Shown here: piece after piece, positions 58,037-64,000 of the stretch
Layout of the letters: every line of letters starts with the position of its first letter
How positions within the stretch are numbered: position 1 is the stretch's first letter
Assembly (NCBI GenBank): GCA_030737875.1
Contig: CM060911.1
Span: 55,050,001-55,114,000, forward strand
Direction: 5' to 3'
Source of the DNA: Allium sativum
Taxonomy: Eukaryota; Streptophyta; Magnoliopsida; Asparagales; Amaryllidaceae
Length of the DNA stretch: 64,000 nucleotides
Program-made: the position numbers and the translations under genes
The notes under the pieces: generated by a model
Told to the model about the DNA's origin: nothing
The model's input: only the letters and a program-made list of their open reading frames with translations
The model's database searches: none

Positions 58037-59695
58037 ATGGCCAAATCAAAGAAGACCACTAGCAATATCATCGAAGGAAATGATAATGTTGCTAACGTCA
58101 AAACTACTCCACTCACCAACCGATTTGAAGGTGGAGAAAATTCAATATTCGAAGCCGGAGTAACCAAAGCGGAATTGGATGCCGTCGTCGCTAACTTGAG
58201 TCAACGCATGGACGCTTCCAACAAAGCCTTAATCGATGCTAATAAAACTCTTGTGGATGCTAATCAAGCTTTGATGGATAAAGTGAGCGCTCTCCTAAAC
58301 ACTCAAGCAAATCCCGCTCCTCCTCCGCAAATCCATGTTAACCTTGAAGAGAATGCAAATTCATCGGCCTCCGATCCTCATAATGACGATGCTAATGTCG
58401 AAGGCTCAAAGTTCAAAGCTGAAAACCATTCTAATCGAAATAACCGACGAGCTGCAATTCCCATGAAGGGGGCACCTTCCCATAGCGGAAGTAAAAGGCC
58501 TAGATCCTCTAAACGCGATCGCTCGCCACGACGAGCATCCGGAAAAGAGATCGAAGTTCGCTCCCCGGAACGACACAACTCGAAGGAATATATCACGGAT
58601 GTGGTAAAGCAAATCATAAAAGACAACATGCCTCGCAAGGATTGTGAAAGGGAATGGGACTTCTCCGTCGGCAAAAATCCATTCACAAAGAGGATCCGCA
58701 AGGCTGAATTCCCCAAAAAATTCACACATCCCACTCTGCCTCCGTACAACGGAAATTTTGATCCGAATCACTTCTTGTACAAATACGAGTGGGACATGAA
58801 TGCAGCTAAAGCAACGGATGAGATCAAGTGCTTGTGCTTCCCGCTCTACCTAGAAAGCGTTGCATTGCTATGGTTCACAAGGCTCCCGCCCAAATCCGTT
58901 GACCGATTTGATGATTTAACTCTTAAATTCAAAGAGCAATTTAGATTGCAAGCTACCAAAGCTAAGGACGTTATCTCTCTTACATCCATGAGACAGAATC
59001 CAGGAGAATCTGTCAAAGCTTTTCTCAAAAGGTTTAATGATGCTGTATCTGAAGTGGGGAATCCCGAATCTCGCATGATCTTAATGTCTCTAATTGGCAC
59101 TATAGACGAGAATAGCGAATTAGGTAAATGGATCAAAATGAAAGAGCCAAATACGCTTGAGAAATTCCATAAAAAAGCCGAGGAATACATGCGAGTCGAA
59201 ACTGGTCCAGTACCTCTTCAGATTATCGACGCTAACCCGCTTCTTGAAGCTCCCAAAAGCGCAGGCGTTCAGCTTAATCAGCACAATGTCCAGGGGAAGA
59301 AACGAGCCAATGATGGGAAAAACAACAAGGCAAACAAGAAGTTTCGCTTTTACAACCCATCAAAACTCACTCCTCTGAATGATACCATAGAGAACATTTT
59401 CCTTGCCACCAAGGATACTGAACACTATCCAGAACCTCCAAAGTTCAAGGTTACACAGAAGGTCCTAGACTCCGGAAATTTCTGTCGGCTCCACAAGCTG
59501 CCGGGTCATGATACAAATGAATGCAGGATTCTCGAAAGCGTAATTGAGGAAATGATTCAGAATGGCAAACTGCAACAGTACATCAAGAATCTACAATCCT
59601 CAAACACTGCTCAGACTCCCCAGGAGCAAGGCTTTCCTACTCAACTAGGCCCAAAAAACGAGTCAAAAACAGGCCAATCATCAGTTGAGGGCTAA
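58037..59695 (+). CDS. gag: Gag polyprotein of a TAT-like retrotransposon, intact
   Basis: 552 codons from ATG to TAA without interruption. A helical segment with heptad-like spacing (residues about 46-87, NKALIDANKTLVDANQAL) is followed by an arginine- and serine-rich basic stretch (about 150-172). The capsid-type Gag region spans about 205-350: FTHPTLPPYNGNFDP, ALLWFTRLPPKSVDRFDDL, FKEQFRLQ and SVKAFLKRFNDAV. Near the C terminus FCRLHKLPGHDTNEC (about 481-495) is the CxxHx4Hx4C-like knuckle characteristic of TAT-lineage Gag, followed by IEEMIQNGKLQQYI. It would package element RNA in cytoplasmic particles. No pol frame follows. Upstream ATGs are lacking, so this start is the natural one. 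Confidence 0.92.
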   Translation: MAKSKKTTSNIIEGNDNVANVKTTPLTNRFEGGENSIFEAGVTKAELDAVVANLSQRMDASNKALIDANKTLVDANQALMDKVSALLNTQANPAPPPQIHVNLEENANSSASDPHNDDANVEGSKFKAENHSNRNNRRAAIPMKGAPSHSGSKRPRSSKRDRSPRRASGKEIEVRSPERHNSKEYITDVVKQIIKDNMPRKDCEREWDFSVGKNPFTKRIRKAEFPKKFTHPTLPPYNGNFDPNHFLYKYEWDMNAAKATDEIKCLCFPLYLESVALLWFTRLPPKSVDRFDDLTLKFKEQFRLQATKAKDVISLTSMRQNPGESVKAFLKRFNDAVSEVGNPESRMILMSLIGTIDENSELGKWIKMKEPNTLEKFHKKAEEYMRVETGPVPLQIIDANPLLEAPKSAGVQLNQHNVQGKKRANDGKNNKANKKFRFYNPSKLTPLNDTIENIFLATKDTEHYPEPPKFKVTQKVLDSGNFCRLHKLPGHDTNECRILESVIEEMIQNGKLQQYIKNLQSSNTAQTPQEQGFPTQLGPKNESKTGQSSVEG

Positions 59696-60580
59696 TGGGA
59701 TTCTCGTTTCAACGGCTCAGAATAAGCGATCATCATCGCTATTTCTTAACTTACTGCTTTGTTACTTGCTTTACTTTACATTTTGCTTTCTGTCACATTC
59801 AGAACTTCTTGTAAAAAACTTGTAATATTGCATAAGGATTGTACTGAACAATATCTCTATGAATGAAGTCCTTCTTACTTGTATGGATCTCTTACTTACA
59901 AGATCTTCGGTAATTCAAGACTTGCTAAAGACGATTCTTTATTACAGGTTGTAGGACAAATGCTTGCTTCCTCGAAACCCGATGCACTATGGCGAACTCC
60001 ACAACATTTATTCAAGCATGGGATGCACAAAGAGTCAACACACCTAAGTGCAATCATAAAAACACCATCTTGAAGGGTGATTAGAAGGGATGGCTAGAGA
60101 TCAGACGGTGGAGAGGTCAACAAGCATATCTAAAATCAACGCCACAGGTTGTAAGTTCCAAGGGGCAACTTGCGCTCAATCACGAACACTTGCCATGATC
60201 AAGTGCTACCAGTACAAGGCCGATGTTCGCTCCATAGGATAACACAAACCTCGCAAATCCCAAAAGAGCACGACTTCTCAATCCGGTTGCAATTGCTTAT
60301 CATAACTAAGCGCATCCAACGCGACTGTTAAAGTTTGCCTCATGGGTTCCCAAACTTCACAAAAAAGGGCAGATCCCTGAAAAGTTGACCAAGTCCTTGG
60401 CTCCTAATGAGGTGCGATCCGCAAGCGTTGACCACACGATACATCGAGGTGACTCACCAAGTTGAACAACCCGTGAAGGAACAAGCGACTACTTATGGCC
60501 CAGATTCCTAAACCGAGATCGTTTGCCATGTCAGGCATCCGGTAAAGGAACTGGCGTCTGTCCCACGGATTGAAATATAA
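59696..60580 (+). other. non-coding interior downstream of gag
   Basis: No protease DTG motif or reverse-transcriptase block in any frame. T-rich 3'-UTR-like text lies at 59740-59880. Frames at 59879-60073 and 60404-60601 are short and unsupported. Confidence 0.7.
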
Positions 60581-60936
60581 GACCTCCCATGCGGGGCACA
60601 AAAAAGTCTAGCCTCTCTTCGTGAGAGCAACGACGAAAGTTCTCCCCATGCGGGGGCGTCAAAACCCAAGACCTCCCATGCGGGGCACCAAAAAGTGTAG
60701 CCTCTCTTCGTGAGAGCAACGGCGAAAGTCCTCCCCATGCGGGGGCGTCAAAACCCAAGACCTCCCATGCGGGGCACAAAAAAGTTTAGCCTCTCTTCGT
60801 GAGAGCAACGGCGAAAGTCCTCCCCATGCGGGGGCATCAAAACCCAAGACCTCCCATGCGGGGCACAAAAAAGTCTAGCCCCTCTTCGTGAGAGCAACGG
60901 CGAAAGTCCTCCCCATGCGGGGGCATCAAATCCCAA
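60581..60936 (+). repeat. 89-bp tandem repeat, 4 copies
   Basis: Units begin GACCTCCCATGCGGGGC at 60581, 60670, 60759 and 60848. Each has a perfect small hairpin CTCTC-TTCGT-GAGAG (reduced in the fourth) and CCCCATGCGGGG. Since 89 is not a multiple of three, the four overlapping minus-strand frames here (60404-61026) are repeat artefacts. Confidence 0.95.
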
Positions 60937-61060
60937 GTCCTCCCCTAGCGGGGGCATCCAACATAAATTCCTCCCCGAGCGGGGGCATAAAACCCAAGGT
61001 CCTCCCCTAGCAGGGGCACCCCACATAAGACCTTTTCAAGCGAAGGCAGAAAGATGCAAT
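60937..61060 (+). repeat. degenerate 30-33-bp GCGGGGGCA repeats
   Basis: After the 89-bp array, shorter units with CCTCCCCKAGCGGGGGCA recur three or four times, apparently sub-units of the 89-bp repeat. The rest of the interior to 61470 shows nothing else. Confidence 0.8.
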
Positions 61061-61470
61061 GACTTCTCCACGTAGAAGTCCGAATTAATCAGTCAAATTC
61101 AAAATCGAATACCATGTTTATGCAAACAATGTTTAACAAATCATAACTGTTAAGTAAAGCAGTTCTGCATAGATATGACATTCAATTTATTATACATCAT
61201 TCATTAATGATTAACTAACTTGTTATTGAAGTGGACGATCAATAACAACGTATAAGTCCAAAATTGTGCAAGTGCTTGTTTTCATTACAGAACAAGTGCT
61301 ACGGAGCATATAAGTCTAGTCAACAAGTTCAAACTTGGAGCGTATGGAATCAATAAGTCAAAGTAGGATTTGCCATAGCAAGTAAAAAGCTACGACCGAA
61401 TTCCAACGTGGACCATGAAAGCAACGTTCATTACGAAGCCCATATTTCTCGCAAGCAAAAAACACAAGCT

Positions 61471-61482
61471 TCGAGGGGCAAA
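61471..61482 (+). promoter_or_regulatory. polypurine tract of the Gag-only element
   Basis: CGAGGGGCAAA abuts the LTR start TGTTAACT at 61483. It is short and interrupted by C, as often in TAT-like elements. Confidence 0.7.
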
Positions 61483-62063
61483 TGTTAACTACCTAAGACT
61501 CACTCAAACATTACATCGAACATCATGCATGCAACAAGTTCACCAACATCGGATTGAGCAGCTTGCTGGTCGTATCCCGTCTAATCGGTCGTCCTTTCGA
61601 GCGTGGTCGGTCTGGCACAAACGAATGGAGTGATCGGTCCTCGCATGGGAAAGGGCGGAGGCTCCGGAAAAACAAGGTGGTCGGTGCTGGAAACTCGTGC
61701 TGGTCAGTCACGGAGTCTTCATGCTGGTCGGTTTTGGGAGGAGCACCACCTGGTCGGTCTTGTGAGGAGCACCACCTGGTCAGTCCTTATGGAAGCTGCA
61801 GCGTGAATGGTTATAGTAGAACACGAAGCATGTGTATCAGCAATAGTTCAAAGGGGGATGGCATTGTTGTAATTTTTGTACCCAAATTGCACAGTATAAA
61901 TATAAAATACAATAAATGCTGCTCGCCCCAAATGCTGGTCGCTCCAAATGTTGCTCGCCCCAAATGCTACTCGCTCCACATGATGGACGCTCCAAAAGCT
62001 GACCGCTCCAACTCTTGCTTGATGCCAGCTGGAAAGTGCACACCGCCAACCGTACACCATATA
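61483..62063 (+). repeat. 3' LTR of the Gag-only element, interrupted
   Basis: Matches 56731-57311, including the GGTCGGT motifs and the 16-bp array (61914-62009). It breaks after CCATATA, where the next LTR begins; the remainder should lie beyond the window. Confidence 0.9.
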
Positions 62064-62365
62064 TGTAACACCCCATAATTTTATAACACTAAGATTCACA
62101 AATCAAGGCAGAATTAAATTTTAAAATCAAAATCAAGGGAAACGGGTTGCGCCATTGCGTTCGTCTCGAAATTTTGCTTGAAAACGAGTCCGAGTTTGCG
62201 AGAATCGGAGTCCGTATGAGGGAGATATGACCCTCCGAAGTTTCAGGAATTTTCAGAATAGAAAACAGCTCAAAATTCGAATTCGAATTCAAACCCAGAA
62301 GCGGGTTAGGCGGGAAAATTCCCGCCCAGGACCCAGGTCTACTGGGGAGTCGACTGGGTAGTCGA

Positions 62366-62405
62366 CCCCCCCCCCCCCCCGACCAGGTCGACTGCCCAGT
62401 CGACC
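62366..62405. repeat. C15 run and GTCGAC palindrome
   Basis: A run of 15 C at 62366-62380 is followed at 62386-62405 by GGTCGACTGCCCAGTCGACC, 9-bp arms around CC. Two more AGTCGAC motifs precede the run and two GTCGACCTGGGT follow. Confidence 0.85.
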
Positions 62406-62498
62406 TGGGTGTCGACCTGGGTGCAAAACCCACTTTTGGGCCTGGGTGCATTCTGATGTACCTGGTCTCGTTTTCTGCCTAGATTCGTCCGCCTAATC

Positions 62499-62508
62499 CT
62501 ATATAAAC
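62499..62508 (+). promoter_or_regulatory. TATA box of the LTR at 62064
   Basis: CTATATAAACAGCCCC, the usual plant LTR TATA with a pyrimidine-rich start region after it. Confidence 0.6.
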
Positions 62509-63649
62509 AGCCCCTAGTCTCCTTCACTATTCACAAATCTTCTCTAACCTTATGCTGCAAAGATTCTTGGTGGACATGGCTTCTTCTCCTCCTCTAAATT
62601 AAATAATAAATAAAATAATATATAAAATTAATCAAGATGAGGAAATGCTGCTCAAGACTTTCAAGAGGAGATTCAAAACAAGCTAGGATTCAAGTGAAGA
62701 TTCAAATGACTTAAACGACTGTTTTTCTACGAATCTAATATAATCTCTGTAAGTCGGTTACTTTATAGATTTGAACGTTTTCTCTATTTGTGACATGAAA
62801 TTAAAGGAATAAAAGAATATGCCAAATCTTTCTGTTCGAACCAGTGCTTATATCCTTGGACCTAATTAAGAACTGTTATGATTCAATGACCAATAAGACT
62901 GTGACTATGAAACTAATGGACCTTAAAACCATATGCTTCTTTGACTATGAACATAGCCTATGAACATTGCCTATGACTGTGACTCATGACTGTGAGAATT
63001 ATTTTCCTTTGACTATGAACATCGCCTATGACTGTGATTCATTAACTGTGAGGATTTATTGCCTATGACTATGGATATAAGGTTATTATTTATGCCCATG
63101 ACACTGTAGTTACAAAACCATGTTATACCCCAAACTGGCATTATATTGGATCTAGGCTTGACTTTCTATTTCTAGTTATCCTTGGATCTTGATCTTGGGA
63201 ATTTACCTATTAAGTTAGGTCTACCCATGTTCTTGAACCTATACTATTCAACCCTTTTCATGTCGTAATATTACCAGATCTATATGCCTGTGAATTATCA
63301 TCTTATGCCAGTTATTATGTCTATTCTTTCATGGCATTTTGGTTCATTCCCTTTTATCCACGAATCTAGATTTATTTATAATCTAGGTTGAATCACGATT
63401 TTACGAACGATGGGAATACGTTTTGGGAAAAACATGAAATTGACTAAACTTGGAAATTGGCATAATTTGGGAACATGCATTATAGCATGACTATTAAGAT
63501 GAAAATTAGAATAACAAGTCTAGTTTTGACATGAACTGAAATTAGAATATTAAATCAGAATTGGGTGGCTAAATTAAGCATGATAAGTATATTAGCATAA
63601 TTGTGAATAATTTACATACATTGGGCGTAAATGGAAAATAGTTAAATGG

Positions 63650-63785
63650 GCCACAAAGTAGGTAGTTGGTATGCAAATTAAGTTTTGGGCATAAACGGTG
63701 AACTAGAATATGAAATCTAGTTTGGCATAAACTATAAACTAGAATATAAAATCTAGTTTTTGGCATGAACTGTAAATGAGAATGT
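63650..63785 (+). repeat. degenerate 37-bp repeats
   Basis: Three consecutive units of the form TTTGGCATAAACTRTAAACTAGAATATAAAATC, with older relatives from 63480. The antisense frame at 63569-63766 is a by-product. Confidence 0.8.
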
Positions 63786-64000
63786 TGGGTCTAAGTTGCT
63801 AAAAACTGTAAGATAGGCAAATCAAGATTTGGGGCTAGAATATAAGTCCATTAGTGGGCATGGCAAATGTATATGGTATAGGCCAAATTTATTTATAAAG
63901 GGAAAATGGACTTTGAGGATAAATGGTTAAACTTTGAGGATAAATTGTTAACAATTTATATATATACAAAAGAAAGGTTTATTAATGACATCTCTTTTAA

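Larger units (their letters stand above)
56731..62063 (+). mobile_element. Gag-only LTR retrotransposon, TAT-like (TR-GAG type)
   Basis: LTRs start TGTTAACTACC at 56731 and 61483. The 5' LTR is complete (to 57894); the 3' LTR is cut after 581 bp by the element at 62064. Over those 581 bp I count about seven differences, nearly all C/T or G/A, so the insertion is young. The interior has one intact gag, then 1.8 kb of non-coding DNA with an 89-bp tandem array, and no protease, polymerase or integrase. It must have relied on an autonomous partner. Confidence 0.88.
62064..64000 (+). mobile_element. start of another LTR retrotransposon, runs off the window
   Basis: TGTAACACCCCATAATTTT is a chromovirus-like LTR start, and the break in the TAT LTR dates it as the younger insertion. 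ATATA at 62059-62063 is the likely TSD. Inside are GTCGAC palindromes and a C15 run (62340-62410), a TATA box at about 62499, repeats of GCCTATGACTGTGA (62925-63080) and CTAGAATATRAAATCTAG (63500-63780). No primer site or coding region is reached. Confidence 0.75.

Noticed and set aside
60404..61026. Overlapping minus-strand frames repeating MCPAWEVLGFDAP
   Set aside because: They come from the 89-bp tandem array; the period is not a multiple of three, so all frames look alike. No start context or domain.

Overview
The window is repeat-dense, AT-rich nuclear DNA of a flowering plant. The evidence is a Ty3/gypsy chromovirus of Del/Tekay type, a TAT-type Gag with its CxxHx4Hx4C-like knuckle, an L1-type LINE tail carrying a plant zf-RVT finger, site-II (TGGGCC/T) and telo-box motifs, and long (TA)n runs. 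The species cannot be named. I see no intact host gene. Host-derived traces are a decayed ribosomal protein L26 (uL24) copy at 2748-3087 and perhaps one terminal exon at 727-801.

Layout. 1-4440: intron- or UTR-like DNA ending in a possible Helitron 3' terminus. 4497-15509: non-autonomous retrotransposon with giant LTRs (element 1, + strand): truncated 5' LTR, 1.1 kb non-coding interior, complete 6.5 kb 3' LTR. 15510-19254: pieces of related LTRs and unrecognised DNA. 19255-21639 and 41000-about 42110: the two sides of an older minus-strand LTR fragment holding a 729-bp tandem duplication. 21640-40994: a second giant-LTR element (element 2, minus strand, TSD ttcga) inserted at that duplication; its own 5' LTR was later hit by a 6.6 kb solo LTR (33859-40461, TSD ttata). 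42168-56730: a tandem segmental duplication of about 2.6 kb. Copy A carries a full-length but dead Tekay chromovirus (43121-52635). Copy B carries a 5'-truncated LINE (54887-55514) and a Gag-only TAT-like element (56731-62063, gag intact). 62064-64000: start of another LTR, which cuts the TAT 3' LTR and runs off the window.

How the parts relate. The giant-LTR elements encode nothing, yet they share with the autonomous chromovirus the tRNA-iMet-type primer site (TGGTATCAG), the TGT(R)ACGACCCGC-like LTR start and a distinctive block ahead of the 3' LTR (ATTTCGRGGAYGAAATT followed by a G-rich polypurine tract). The inference is that they were mobilised in trans by Tekay-type enzymes. The TAT-like element likewise keeps only Gag and would need pol from elsewhere. 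Every family here carries structured, non-coding repeats: palindrome arrays, paired hairpins, and 16-, 24-, 34-, 89- and 97-bp tandem repeats. Most other short open frames are by-products of these repeats.
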